DNA from: Jaltomata sinuosa
Lineage: Eukaryota > Streptophyta > Magnoliopsida > Solanales > Solanaceae
DNA length: 64,000 bases
Direction of reading: 5' to 3'
Assembly: GCA_003996215.1 (NCBI GenBank)
Contig: QJPP01000444.1
Location: 62,001 to 126,000 of the forward strand
The notes beneath the pieces were generated by a model. It saw only the letters and a program-made list of their open reading frames with translations, was not told the DNA's origin and did not search any database. Made by a program: the position numbers and the translations under genes. Numbering within the stretch: the first letter of the stretch is position 1; every line of letters begins with the position of its first letter. Positions 1-10,979 of the stretch are shown one piece after another.

Positions 1-365
1 GTCTAGTGGTAAGAGCACAACAAGTGATGTGTGGCCTAAGTGTGAGTCTCGAATTGTATGTCTGACTTAACCAAAATAAAAAGTTGACAAGTAGAAACAT
101 CAACATTTGTCAAATTGTTGAAGGATATAGGCATTTGGTGTGTTACTCAATATTTCTTCAGCCTTTGATACAACTGCTTTCATCCCTTTGACTGGGTCAG
201 TTAAAATAAGTTCAGCACCAAAAGCTCACTGTAGTAGCTTCAACCTTTCACCTATTCAATTTAAGAACAATAAAAAGTAATTCAAACAAATTATTAATTT
301 GCACAAGGAGCATATGAGCTATGAGAGGCTACAGTTAATTATATGCATTATCTCAGTATATAACT
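1..365. other. Non-coding flank left of the MULE 3' region
   Basis: No reading frame here has family features. The DNA is AT-rich and non-coding on both strands. I could not find the left end of the neighbouring Mutator-like element here: no sequence matches, in inverted orientation, the right-end sequence near 5270-5412. The boundary of that element may lie in this stretch or outside the window. Confidence 0.5.
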
Positions 366-511
366 TAACAAATCAAACTTAACAAACATCACACAAAGCT
401 TAACAAACTTAACAAACATCACACAAATAATAAACACCAAACTTAATAAACATCACATAATAAACTTAACAAACATCATATTATCAACGGAACTTAACAA
501 ACATCACACAA
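366..511. repeat. Short tandem repeat array, AACTTAACAAACATCACAC motif
   Basis: About five imperfect copies of a roughly 19-base unit (AACTTAACAAACATCACAC) lie in a row, separated by short AT-rich spacers. The array sits downstream of the transposase stop codon on the minus strand, where subterminal repeats of MULEs often lie. That role is inferred; the repetition itself is seen directly. Confidence 0.6.
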
Positions 512-705
512 AGTTGTTTTGACAGATACATATCCTAATAAACTGTCAACCAACAACTGCAAAATATGACATCAAAAACTGATACACCCTAAGTCATAAT
601 GTGACATCCATCTAGATTAAAAGACATAATTAAAATAGTACTGTCTTCAGCAGTAAATACATCAACATTGTACTCAAAAAAACATCAACCAAACTACCAC
701 CAAAG

Positions 706-3641
706 CTACTGAAATTGATATTGACCCTTTCTTGGCTTCAACTTTTCAACCCTTTTCTGATTTTGAGCCTCCAACTGTTTGGTAGTAACTGCAGCTTTTC
801 CCTTCCACATTAGGCCTGTTGTTGATATTGGTAGATTAGTTGGATCACTAACACCATTTTTATCACCTCTGAAACTTATTCCCCTAGTTCCAGTGGGTTC
901 CTGTGGTTGCTGCCTTCTTTGCAGTCTTGTAAAGAATTCTTCTTGAGACACCACTTTAGGCCATAGACTAGGGTCTTCTTCTTCATCCTCAAAGATTGGA
1001 AATGTGTTGCTACTAGAAATGTCAAAGTCTTGGGTTGTTTGGGGGGCTGTTAAGTTGATGTCCTCCTCAGAAGGTTCTTCTTCATCAATTAATCCCCTAG
1101 TCTGCCTCTTCTTTTCCCTAACAGGTTGTTGTTGTTGCTTCTGCTTAGGCTGCTGCTGCTTTTGCTTAGGGTGCTGCTGCTGCTTCTGCTTAGACTGTTG
1201 CTTGCCCTTGGCAGGTAATTTTCCTTTTTATTATGACACAAAAAATTGCAGTTATATAAAACATTAAATAAAACAATTCTATCAAAAAATTACACAAGTT
1301 TTAAATGAATTACCTTTTGACAAGTCCTACTGTTATGATTTGGGTCTCCACATTTATCACATGTCATCACTTTACCTTTTCTTGATTGTTTTCATTCTCC
1401 TTGCCTCTTAAGTGCCTCTTCTTTTTATCTATCCCTCTTAACTTTAGGTCTGCCAACCATGTTAACCATTTCTGGTGGTTCCATGGCTTGAGAAGGGTGA
1501 ATTCTCCAAAACAATTCTCCTCTAACAGGCTGCAACTTGTACTTGTAAGTTTTCAAAAAAGCCTCCTTACTAAGATATGAATGTAGTTCAGACTTGGGAA
1601 TCATCTTCTTGTGCATCATGGCCTTGATAGCATGTGGACATGGGATCCCAGTGAGGTCCCATGACCTGCAGGTACACATTTTCTCCTTTAAATTGACAAT
1701 ATGTCTATCAGACCCTTCTGTTATCTCATATCCATTGTCCCCATTGCCATTCACCTTACACACATTTGCTATTTTCAAGTACTCATTATACAATTACATG
1801 CTCACAGGACTAAAATTACCAGCACTAACAGGCCACTTCTCCACAGTGGCCTCTTTTTCAGCCAACCTATCCACCACTTTAACTCTAATATCCTCCAGCA
1901 TTCCAATAATAGGTTTGTACCTTGCTTCAAGTATCCAAGAATTGAATAATTCTGTAAAATTATTGTCCACAGTCTGATTTTTACAGACTGTGTCCAAATA
2001 AGCTCTGCACCATGCTTTGGGAGGATACCTATTAAGCAAATCTATCCCAGAAGGTTTATCCAACTGTCTCACCTCTTCAAGATAGTCTTCAAACTCCTCT
2101 GAATAAGAGGACCATGCACACCACTACAATAACTTCTTCAACTCACCTTTACCCCACCTTTTACACCAATTAGCTTCAATATGTCTTACACAAAATCTTT
2201 GATGTGCTTCAGGCAAAGTATTTTGTACTGCATGAAGCAGCCCCTACAAATAATGTAATAAAAAGAAAACAAATCACATACAATTTAATGTAATAACAGA
2301 AAATAAATCACAAAAAAAAGAGTTCAAGTTTACCTTCTGCATGTCTGATATGAATGTTATGCCTTTTCCATTCTTGAGTTCAAGTGACTTTTGCAAATGT
2401 TGCATGAACCAAGTCCAATTTCTTGTGTTCTCTTTACCTACCACAACCCATGCTAAAGGGTAGAAATGATTCATATTGTCTAAACTAACTGCCACGAACA
2501 ACTGTCCTTTAGCTTTTCCTTTAAGGAATGTACCATCCAGACCAATAAATGGTCTTAATCCTTCCTTAAAACCCATTTTTAGTGCCTTGAAACAGATGTA
2601 CATCCTAAGGAATTTTCTTCTACCCTGAGCTAGTGCCTCCTTAGACAGATTATTAACAACATCAGATCCTGGATTGGTTTCCCTCAACTCATTACCATAA
2701 GCTTCCAATTTGTTGTAATTATCTATAAAGCTTCCATCAAGAATTTCCAATATCTCTTTCTTTGCCCTTTTGCACTTTCCTTGACTTGCATTTAAATCAA
2801 ATACTCTATGCAAGTCATTCTTCATATCTATAACCCTATGCTTAGGGTTACTTTGTAACTTTTTCTTAAAGTATAGAGCAATGGTTCTGAAATCAACAAG
2901 ATTGTTATCATAAGTTGTTTGACATTCATTATGATCTTTTAAAGTTTTGATACTCACTCCAGTTAAAGTTTTGATACTCACTCCAGGAGTGGTATCATCT
3001 CCAGAAATGTGGACTACAAATGGGCAATCTGGATCACCACATGAATATCTCAATCTTTTCCTATCACTTTTTTCTACAACTAATTCTACATTGTTTACAA
3101 GTGCATACAGTTTGAAGGTCATACCCTTAACCATTTATTTATAATCCTCTAAACCATCAGTTACAGCCCTTTTTTTTCTTGTAAGAAGGTTTTCTAGTTC
3201 ATCAGTATCATATTCAGGACATTCAACTAATCTCTCATTATCACTATCACGATCACTATAATCTGATCCAGGATCATTGACTACTGGTACTAGGAGAAAC
3301 AACTCATCAGACATGACAATATTAGGAACATCAACAGGTAGTTCACACTCATCAATAGCAAATAAGTTAATGACATGATATTCTTCAGACACAAAAGATA
3401 ACAACTTTCTAATACCATCATCTCCTTCAATTTCAAAGTATTGTCCAGAAGGTGCACATACAATTAGTTGTTGGATGCCTAAAAATCCTAACTTTGAAGT
3501 GTACTCATTCACCAGGTGTATATAAGAGAGAAGATCAGGATCATACCCTTTCCAAAAATGAACCAATTGCTTCTCATAATGTACCTCAGGCTCATTGATC
3601 CAGTTACCACCATGATGAAAGACTAAGTCAATATTTACCAT
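706..3641 (-). pseudogene. MULE transposase pseudogene (three exons, five in-frame stops)
   Basis: The gene codes for a Mutator-family transposase of about 913 codons. My model has exons 3641-2334, 2243-1314 and 1206-706, with GT-AG introns of 90 and 107 bp that both fall between codons. In order it shows a plant MULE N-terminal region (about residues 1-168), a MuDR-type DNA-binding region around 169-240, the MULE catalytic core with the motif GLDGTFLKGK and a second aspartate in ISDMQK, the VRHIEANW segment, a SWIM zinc finger (CTC-X9-CPH) near 1700-1660, a zinc knuckle CDKCGDPNHNSRTC near 1370-1320, and a Gln/Lys-rich tail. In-frame stops lie at 3135-3137, 2124-2126, 1794-1796, 1425-1427 and 1392-1394. 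There is no frameshift, so inactivation looks fairly recent, or readthrough was tolerated for a time. The family assignment is firm; the exon edges are inferred from splice consensus and frame. Confidence 0.9.
1125..1206 (-). repeat. Gln/Lys-coding triplet tract in the MULE transposase tail
   Basis: On the minus strand, repeats of (CAG/CAA)n with AAG encode runs such as KQKQQQHPKQKQQQPKQK just after the third-exon acceptor. The tract lies between the zinc knuckle and the acidic EEEPSEED segment. Its antisense strand forms a Cys-rich open frame that I do not consider a gene. Such triplet tracts vary in length between copies. Confidence 0.75.
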
Positions 3642-3724
3642 CCTTTAAACCTGCAATCATTTAAACAGATTAATAGTTAAACCTACAATCACTTAAACTA
3701 GAAATTAATCCTACAATGACTTCA

Positions 3725-3867
3725 ACTAGCAGTAAATAAAGGAGATAATAACTACAATCTACAACCATAACTAATCATAACTAGTAGTAAATAAAGGAGT
3801 TCATAACTAGCAGTAAATAAATGAGATCATAACTAGCAGTAAATAAAGGAGATCATAACTAGCAGTT
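3725..3867. repeat. Tandem repeat, AACTAGCAGTAAATAAAGGAGATCAT unit
   Basis: Four to five imperfect copies of a unit of about 26 bp (core ACTAGCAGTAAATAAAGGAG) lie head to tail, upstream of the transposase start. Fragments of the same unit recur at about 3890 and 4150. This looks like slippage-type expansion within the element's 5' region. Confidence 0.65.
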
Positions 3868-4675
3868 TAATCTACAATCACTTTAACTAGAAATTAAACC
3901 TACACTTCAACTACTTCATGGTAACTAGCAATTACACTTATATTTAGAGGTAACATTTAAATATGCAGTAAACCCAAATAGGAAAATCAATTAGCAACCC
4001 TAATGCACAAAGAGGAAACTATGTTGAGTCAATATGCACTAAGTTACTAGACAAAACATGAAACTATGTTGAGTGTAATTAGTCAACTACTTCATGCAAG
4101 TAAGTAGTAAGTAGACACAGTGAAAAATCAAACATACACTTACTCAACTACTTGGTAACTAGTAATTAAACCGACAGTTAGTCAGCTACTTTCTGTTAAC
4201 ATTTAAATATACAACAAGTAAGTAATTAAATCAAAATCAATTAGCAACACCTTCATAATGCACAAAACAAGTATTAATAAGAGTAGTTGAACAAGTCAAA
4301 GCAAGGGACCACCCTTGGGACCCCTTCATAATGCACAAAACAAGTATTAAGATGACACTACTAGAAATACTACTTTATAACTGTTAAATTGTTATTCTCC
4401 TCTCATGAGATGCATTAAACTCATAACTATGTTAAATTATTCTAACTCAATGAGAGCAGCTGCAATAGGTAAATACTACTTTAACTTCTACAAAATAAAA
4501 AAAATGAAAAGAACCGTACTATACACATAACCAAACAAAAGACAAACTATAATAAAGAATAAAAAGTGCAGGAAAGACCATAAAGAACAAAAAAGGAAAT
4601 ATATTTTAACACTTACAATATTTGTTTAAGATAAAGGTGCACGAAACCCTAACATATTTATGAAAAAGAAAAAAA

Positions 4676-4898
4676 ACCCTAGAACACAATACACACTAGA
4701 ATACAATATCACAATCAACATTCTCCCCCAAAATCGGGACCATAAGAACATTATAGACCCACCAAAACTGTAACGATAAAAATCCTAGAACACAATACAA
4801 TTCTAGAATACAATGCCACACTTACATCAACATTTCCTCCCAAAATCGGGACCATGAACCTATGATAGACTCACCAAAACAGCAACCACAAAAACCCT
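4676..4898. repeat. Two-copy tandem duplication of about 110 bp
   Basis: Both copies contain CCTAGAACACAATAC, CCCAAAATCGGGACCAT and ACCAAAAC in the same order and spacing, starting near 4676 and 4784. The copies differ by scattered substitutions. They lie inside the 5' leader region of the MULE. Confidence 0.7.
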
Positions 4899-5269
4899 AA
4901 ATACCAACAGCACGTACAAACACATTCCCCGAAATAAATAAGAACACAACTACAAAATTCACTGATATATAAAAGGAGAATCTTTAGTGAAGATAAATGA
5001 TCACCCAAAACCCTCTATTGAAGATGAAGGGTCGAGTGATTCTTGATCCAAATCTACAAATGATTTCTATGGTTTTTGGTGAAATCATAGTGAGAGGGAA
5101 TTTTTAGTCGGTGATATCGAAGAGAGAGAAGTGGGAGAGAAGAGAACTGGGTTTGATTTGTTTAGGTTAGGGATTTTAGTGGGTTTAGAGTCGGGTTTTA
5201 CGGGTCGGTCTGGGCGGGTCTTTTAATCTAGGTGTGTATAATTGAGGGAATGGGTTGAATCAATGAGCG

Positions 5270-5412
5270 AGTGACACGTGGCCCGCCGTTACTGCTGAGG
5301 GTATATGTAGACTAAACTATGACGGTAGGGGTATGGATGGCTGAATAGTATAACGAGGGGTATACCCAAACCATTTTCGATAGTTCAGGGGTATATATGA
5401 CCCTTTTTCGAT
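5270..5412 (-). repeat. Probable terminal region of the MULE
   Basis: The block contains GGGTATATG, GGGGTATGG, GGGGTATACCC and GGGGTATATATGACCC, a repeated GGGTATA theme ending in ATGACCC. Read on the minus strand the element would begin GGGTCATATATACCCC. The style resembles ends of plant MULEs. It is placed by change of sequence character, not by a matched inverted repeat, so the exact end is uncertain. Confidence 0.4.
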
Positions 5413-5600
5413 CCAAAAATGTTAATATGAACTTCTTACCCAGATTAAATAAATTCAAAAAGTTTTCATCTGTTTTAAATTTTTTGAATATTTTTCAAAA
5501 GGTTTTCTTAATTTCCTAAATTAATTAAGTGGTGACTCTGTTTTAACTAAATTTAGAGATTTTTATAAGTTTACGAATTTAATACAAATCAAAAATCGTT
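5413..5600. other. Unassigned AT-rich junction between MULE and retrotransposon
   Basis: No coding potential. The stretch separates the MULE end from the broken 3' side of the minus-strand chromovirus. It might be a scrap of another LTR, since it carries the phrase AAGTGGTGACTCTG, which resembles conserved wording near some plant LTR ends. I cannot name the family. Confidence 0.35.
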
Positions 5601-6996
5601 TCAAAATGAAGTTGCATTTTCTTTTCGAAATGAAAGTGAAAAATGCGATAAAACATTACCCATAGACAATCTACTAAGTGTGTCAGCCACTATGTTGGCC
5701 TTACCCGAATGGTAAAGCACACTCATATCATAATTCTTAAGAAGCTCAAGCCACTTCCTTTGATGAAGATTCAAGTCCTTCATAGTGAACACATTCTGAA
5801 GGCTCTTATGATCGGTGAATATATCCACGTGGACACAATACAAGTAGTGCCTCCAAATTTTTAAAGCAAAAACCATTACAGTCAACTCAAGATTATGAGT
5901 AGGGTAGTTTTTCTCATGAATCTAATATTCTCTAGAAGCATAGGCAATCATCTTGTCGCTGCATCAAAACACAACCCAAACCAATCCTAGAAGCATCATA
6001 ATAGACAACAAGGCCATCCAAGCCCTCGGGTAGAGCCAAAACTGGAGTTGTGGTCAATCTAGTCTTCAATTCCTGAAAGTTTTTCTCACACTAATCAGAC
6101 CACTGGAACTTAACTTTCTTCTGAGTCAACTTGGTCAATGGGGCAGCTATGGAAGGAAACCCTTCCACAAATCTCTTGTAGTAATAAGCCAAACCCAAAA
6201 AGCTCCTAATATCAGATGAGAAAGTAGGTCTAGGAAAGTTCTTTACTGCCTCTATTTTCTTCGAATCAACTCGAATACCATCTCTAGTCACAATATGACC
6301 CACAAAAGCAATAAAATACATCCATAATTCACACTTACTGAACTTAGAAAATAACTAACGATCCTTGAGAGTTTGCAACACAACACTTAAATGGTCCACA
6401 TGTTCATTCTCACTCTGAGAGCAGATGAGAATGTCATCAATGAAAACAATCACAAACATATCAAAATACAATTTGAACACACGGTTCATCAAGTCCATAA
6501 AGGTTACAGGAGCATTCGTTAGTCCAAAAGACATAACCATAACTTCATAATGACCATACCGAGTTTTGAAGGCTTCTTTTGACATGTCACACTCTCTAAC
6601 TAGGAGTTGATGATAATCTGATCTAAGGTCAATCTTGGAGAAATTGTTGGCACCTTAAAGCTGATCGAACAAGTCATCAATCCTTGAAATGGGATACTTA
6701 TTCTTGATTGTGACCTTGTTCAACTGACTGTAGTCAATACACATTCTGAGAGAACCATCCTTCTTACGCATGAATAGGACTAGAGCACCCCATGGAGAGA
6801 TATTGGGTTTGATAAAACCCTTATCAAGAAGGTTTTTCAACTGTTCTTTCAATTCCTTAATCTCTACTGGAGCAATTCTGTAAGGAGGAATAGATATAGG
6901 ATGCGTATCTGGGAGAAGATCTATCCCAAAGTTAATCTCCCGCTCGAGAGGGACTCCGGGAAGATCCTTAGGAAACACTTTAGGAAATTCATTCAC
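5601..6996 (-). pseudogene. Reverse transcriptase and RNase H of element 1
   Basis: This is the polymerase part of a Ty3/gypsy polyprotein. RT runs from about 6996 to 6330, with EFPKVFPKDLPGVP at the N-terminal edge, KKDGSLRMCIDYSQLNK, the catalytic aspartate in FSKIDL, and VFIDDILIC carrying the paired aspartates. The connection segment GHIVTRDGIRVDSKKIEAVKN-like and the SFLGLAYYYKRFVEGF segment follow at about 6310-6150. RNase H is recognised by YYDAS near 5990, FTDHKSLQNVF and the final YHSGKANIVADTLSRL. Stop codons interrupt it near 6655, 6352 and 6090, and there is at least one frameshift around 5880-5960. It would have copied the element RNA into DNA in virus-like particles. It is not functional now. 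Confidence 0.9.
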
Positions 6997-7149
6997 AATG
7001 AGAATTGACTGGAGGGATGGGGTTTTGGACTCTGAATCTATAACCCAAACTATATGATAGACGTAACCCTTAGAAATTATCTTCCTAGCCTTGAGATGAG
7101 ATATGAAACGACCCTTTGAAGATGGACTACTGTGCCACTCTAAGTTAGG

Positions 7150-7490
7150 TTAATTTGGGAACTTGAAACTGATAATTCGGGTGGGACAATCAACTGAGGC
7201 ATAATATGCATGCAACCAGTCCATACCAAAAATAACATTAAAATCAGTCATCTCCAACTCTACTAGATCGGCTGAAGTGACTCTATGAAGGACTGAGACA
7301 GGACAATTTATGTAAGTTCTCTTGGCTAGGACTGACTCACCAATATAAGTAGAGACAAAAGGGTTCTTAAAGTTTTTCAGGACTGACTTCGAATTTGCAA
7401 GCAACATAAGGGGTTACAAAAGTTAAGGAAGCTTTGGGATCCAGCAAAGCATAAATATTGTGAGAGAAGACTTACAACATACCAGTAACA
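7150..7490 (-). pseudogene. Retropepsin-like protease of element 1
   Basis: This is the aspartic protease domain that cuts the polyprotein. The N-terminal part reads ALLDPKASLTFVTPYVACKF; the usual D-(T/S/P)-G-A active-site loop is changed to DPKA, which alone would harm catalysis. The later segment ADLVELEMTDFNVIFGMDWL is the typical RVP_2 flap and C-terminal region, followed by the SVDCPTR motif and KFPN. A frameshift or stop lies between the two parts near 7410. The order gag-protease-RT is kept. Confidence 0.8.
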
Positions 7491-7559
7491 ACATCTTAGG
7501 AACTCTCCTGATCCCGGAGAGATGACATAGCATAGAGACGGTTCTGGCGCTGACCACCA

Positions 7560-8674
7560 CCCAAACCAGAAGCAGCACCCTGTTGGGGCTACTGAAGTAG
7601 ATTAAGTCCTGCCACCTCCATGTCCCTTCTTAGCTGAATGGCAATCCTTAATCATTTGTCTAACTTTCCCAAACCCAAAGCATCCATATGTGCCATAACG
7701 ACACTCCCCTGAGTGGTTCTTCCACTACTTGTTGCAAACATAGTAAGAAGGCCCCTTTACAACACTCCTCTAAGACTGTGAACCTGATCCTTTACCTGAC
7801 TGATCATTCCTAGACCTGGGGGTGTGAGTAGGAGAACTTGCTGATGAAGGCACATATCTTGATGACCTCTTCTAAAATGAAGAACGGTGTCCGCTTTTGA
7901 ACTTCTGATGGCTGAAACTCGAACTCTCTGATCTGGCCCTCTTGTTCTCCCTTTCTATTTACTTTAACTTATCTCCCTCAATATGCTCAGCATGAGTCAT
8001 AATCCTAGAGATATACATATCCCCCAATAGCATAGCAGACCTGCACTCCTTCTTCACCAAGTCGAATACCCCATAAATGAACTTGCTCATCTGATCCTTC
8101 AGATCGGCCATGATAGAAGGAGCATATCGATAAAGTTGGGTGAACCTCAATCCATATTCTTGAACCAATATAGATCCTTGCTTCAAATTCATGAACTCTT
8201 AGGCCATAGCCTCCCTCAACTCCCTATGAAAGAACCGATCAATAAACTTTCTCTCAAAGCACTCCAAAGTCATAGGGACCGCATACCTAGCCATAGCATC
8301 CTTCCCCTGAGTAACCAAATATGAGATACATCCTTTAGCTTATAGGAATTTACCTCAACACCATCAACACCAATGACCTGTATCACCTCTAAAATATTTT
8401 TCACTTCATCCATGAAATTTTGCGGGTCTTCACCAACCTTAGAACCCAAAAACTCAGGCGGGTTCATACAACTGAAATCTCGAACTCTATCAGCAACTGC
8501 CCCACCATGAGGGTTAGAAGGAATAGGTGATAAAGGATTGGCCTGGTTTACTATTGCATGAGCTAACAGCTGAATGTCATTCTTAAACTCTGCATTAGTG
8601 ACCTCGTGGTATGGAATCGTAGGGTTAGCATTCCAGCCATTGCCCCGGCGAGGCATGGCATGACAAGGAGGCAT
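7560..8674 (-). pseudogene. Gag protein of element 1
   Basis: This is the capsid/nucleocapsid precursor of a Solanaceae chromovirus. It starts near 8674 with the family's methionine-proline opening, followed by EVTNAEFKNDIQLLAHA, then RDFSCMNPPEFLGSKVGEDPQ and the capsid segment down to MTHAEHIEGDKLK near 7960. A zinc-knuckle region lies near 7740-7650 (C-N-K, NHSGEC, GCFGFGK, DC), with stops in it. Frameshifts lie around 8290 and 8200. The protein would package the element RNA. Its similarity to the gag genes at 14111 and 22755 is plain along its length. Confidence 0.85.
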
Positions 8675-8869
8675 AATCTGAAATACATAAAGATTGGATT
8701 AGAGGAGTAATAGAGTTAAGCTCGATCGCACGATATTGATCATGAAAGAAGTGAAGCTTTTCCTAAGACACCCCATAGTCTCCCACTCATAGATGTGGCA
8801 CCCTTCATACCCATGAAAGAGACTCTACTTGATGCGTCTTTTAGACACCCTAGGAATCTTGAACCTGAT

Positions 8870-8881
8870 GCTCTGATACCA
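8870..8881 (-). other. Primer-binding site, tRNA-iMet type
   Basis: Minus strand reads TGGTATCAGAGC, the usual plant complement of the initiator methionine tRNA 3' end, four bases after the LTR terminus (TGACA at 8890-8886). It sets the LTR boundary and the direction of the element. Confidence 0.85.
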
Positions 8882-8885
8882 AGTT

Positions 8886-10979
8886 TGTCAAGCCCCAAGG
8901 CTACCCCCTAGGCATAATACGGGACCTGGTACCACAAGTGATTCCAAGTTAACCCTTTGTCATAGCATAACTTAGACAAAGAATAATGGATCATAGTGGA
9001 AGCATAACTAGCAAAATAGACTACCAACTTCATAATAGATAATGGTCTAAGAGTATCACAATTTGAAACAAGAAACCCAACTATCTATCTATGTCTGAAA
9101 GCCTTTACAACCATCATAAGGTATTGCTGGGACAAAAACCCAGCTAACTCTAAGTACTGAAGAAATGATATCACAAAGCTAGACTCATACTATTCCTCGA
9201 AAGGTGAGGACTCACTAACAAACACTAGATAGCCTGTTGTCTCTAGCCACGAGCCTAGAAATGGAAGCCTACATCTGTATCATAATAAGATGCAGCACAT
9301 AATATGCATCAGTACCTGAATCTGCATTATAATAGGATGCATCACAGAATATACACCAGTACTATAAGATGTACCGAGTATGCGAGTGTATGCAATAATA
9401 TAGTAAGACATGCCTGAAAGATGCTTAAAATTGAGTTCATGCATAATAAGAAAAATCATGAGTGAATATCATAGTTTAAGCATAAGACTGTAAATAGAAG
9501 TCAAGCTTCAAAATAGAATATCATATAACTTTATAATTTGAAAATAGTCATACGGGAGTTTTTCTTGACTGACATAAACCATAATGAGCTACATGGAATC
9601 CAGTGTCATACACCCACACTGAAATAGGTTTTTCTAACCGGTCAAGATTAGAACCATGTGCATAAGTATCCAATCATAAGCCATGGAGGGCAACCTATGG
9701 TGGCGACGTAGTTTTGGACTTGAGTTGTCTAGAACCCTCATCGATCGGTGCTAAATAATACTTACAAAACATATCACGGGGCTCACATACATGTGACATA
9801 TCTAGATGTTAAAACTTGTTCATAATCATGTTCATAACCCGGATCTTCATAATACTCATAAATCTTGTTTTAGAAAATAATTCATGAGTATTGATGGCAC
9901 ATCGGGTGTCTTGTCTTTCATAATAATTCATATCTTAAAACTTGCATGGCACTAGTTCAATTTCATAATCACATACAATTTCATAAAACATAGGAACTAA
10001 GCATGCAATTATTTGAAATTTATGAGATCATGCTATCAAATACACCAATTTACTTAAATCAATCCATGCATGCAAAATTGGCTAGACTTAGCCTTTAATT
10101 CATGAAATAGGAATTCACTTATAAAAACCCATGCAAAATCATGCAATTTAGTATTAGATTTTATAGGAGAATCATGAGAAGACAATTTTTAGAAAAGCCC
10201 ATAAGAATTGGATAAGAACCCTAATTTGAAAGTTCATGAAAATCGATATCAAATTTTAGGGTTTTGGGCATAAGGGTGAAAGAATCCCTTATTGAGTATC
10301 TAAATACTTGAATTGAAGCTTTCTTAATCAAGGATGAGAGGGATGGAGACTTTAAGGTGGAATCCTTAGCTTGGAGTTGGAGCTTGGGAGAATAGAGATC
10401 CTTTCTTCGTTTAGGATTGAATGAGAGTTTTGGGAGAAGACCTAGGCTAATTAAGGATGAAACCCTACTAAAAATTATCAAAATGACCTTAATAAGGAGT
10501 TAAAAGGGCGGAAAATTACAAAAATAACACAAGGATTTAATTCAGAAAATAGTTTAAAATTGTAGCTTCAGGTTCCATGAGTGCAGTCTATGACTCGTAG
10601 ACAGAACCATGACTCATGGTTCCTTCTTGTGGTTTCTGGCCTAGACGACCAGTTGAGAGTCTGATTCCACGAGTTGGCAACACGGTCTGTAGAACTTTCT
10701 ATGGTCCGTAGAACCTACTCCTGGTTACTGGGGAAAATGACAACCCTCAGGTCTGATTCTACGAGTTTGTTCCATGACCAGTGAAATCATCCATGAATCA
10801 TGGACTCCGATTGTGGTTCTCAGACCTGAGGATGGATCTGCCAAACCATTTTCATGAGCTCATTCCACGGCTCATGGTTCAGTCCAAAGCTCATGGTTTG
10901 GGCTCATAATTCCTGGAAAGTTTAAAATCATTAGAGTTTCTACGTTTAAAAGCTGGTTCGAATTCTGGGGTATGATACA
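8886..10979 (-). repeat. 5' LTR of element 1 (2094 bp)
   Basis: The LTR starts TGTATCATACCCCAG (from 10979 down) and ends GGGGCTTGACA (at 8886), giving TG...CA ends. Its U3 part (10910-10570) has many short palindromes of the CCACGAGTCRTGG type, and its middle carries the ATGCCCAAAACCCTAA region shared with the other chromovirus LTRs. A frame on the minus strand at 10481-10221 is LTR sequence, not a gene. Only this LTR is present. Confidence 0.85.
10570..10910. repeat. Palindrome-rich U3 segment of element 1 LTR
   Basis: Imperfect copies of CCATGAGTCGTGGA-like 12-14 bp inverted repeats occur every 20-40 bases, in variants such as ACTCATGGTTCC, TTCCACGAGTTGG and CATGAATCATGG. The same theme recurs in the LTRs at about 12150-12500, 20550-21005 and 28620-29085. 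Confidence 0.6.

Larger units (their letters stand above)
3642..5269. other. MULE 5' non-coding region
   Basis: This is 1.6 kb of AT-rich DNA upstream of the transposase start on the minus strand, with no open frame of note on either strand. It holds two small tandem repeats, listed separately. It would contain the promoter and 5' UTR of the transposase gene. I cannot place a TATA box with confidence. Confidence 0.5.
700..5412 (-). mobile_element. Mutator-like (MULE) DNA transposon, decayed, minus strand
   Basis: The element is defined by its transposase gene at 706-3641 plus about 1.8 kb of non-coding 5' sequence. Its right end is placed near 5405-5412, where a block with repeated GGGTATA/ACCCCT words ends and unrelated AT-rich DNA followed by a retrotransposon begins. 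I found no matching inverted repeat on the left, so this may be a non-TIR MULE or the left end may lie beyond the window. No 9 bp target duplication could be assigned. The coding region has five stop codons, so this copy cannot make a full transposase. Confidence 0.65.
5601..10979 (-). mobile_element. Truncated Ty3/gypsy chromovirus, minus strand (element 1)
   Basis: Reading leftwards from 10979 the order is LTR (10979-8886), primer-binding site, gag, protease, reverse transcriptase, RNase H. Sequence stops after the RNase H end motif ADTLSRLSMG at about 5601, so integrase, chromodomain, polypurine tract and the second LTR are missing. The protein order and wording match the plus-strand elements at 11989 and 20482, which do have the missing parts. 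The LTR start (TGTATCATACCCC) lies directly against integrase sequence of a plus-strand relative at 10980, so this copy was inserted into that element and later lost its other half. Confidence 0.85.

Noticed and set aside
1004..1267. Plus-strand open frame with many CxC and CCC runs, like a small cysteine-rich secreted peptide
   Set aside because: It is the antisense of the Gln/Lys triplet tract of the MULE transposase. The cysteine runs come from complementing CAG repeats, and there is no signal peptide.
10221..10481. 86-codon minus-strand frame ending ELSN
   Set aside because: It lies in the LTR of element 1, and the same region in the other LTRs is not open.
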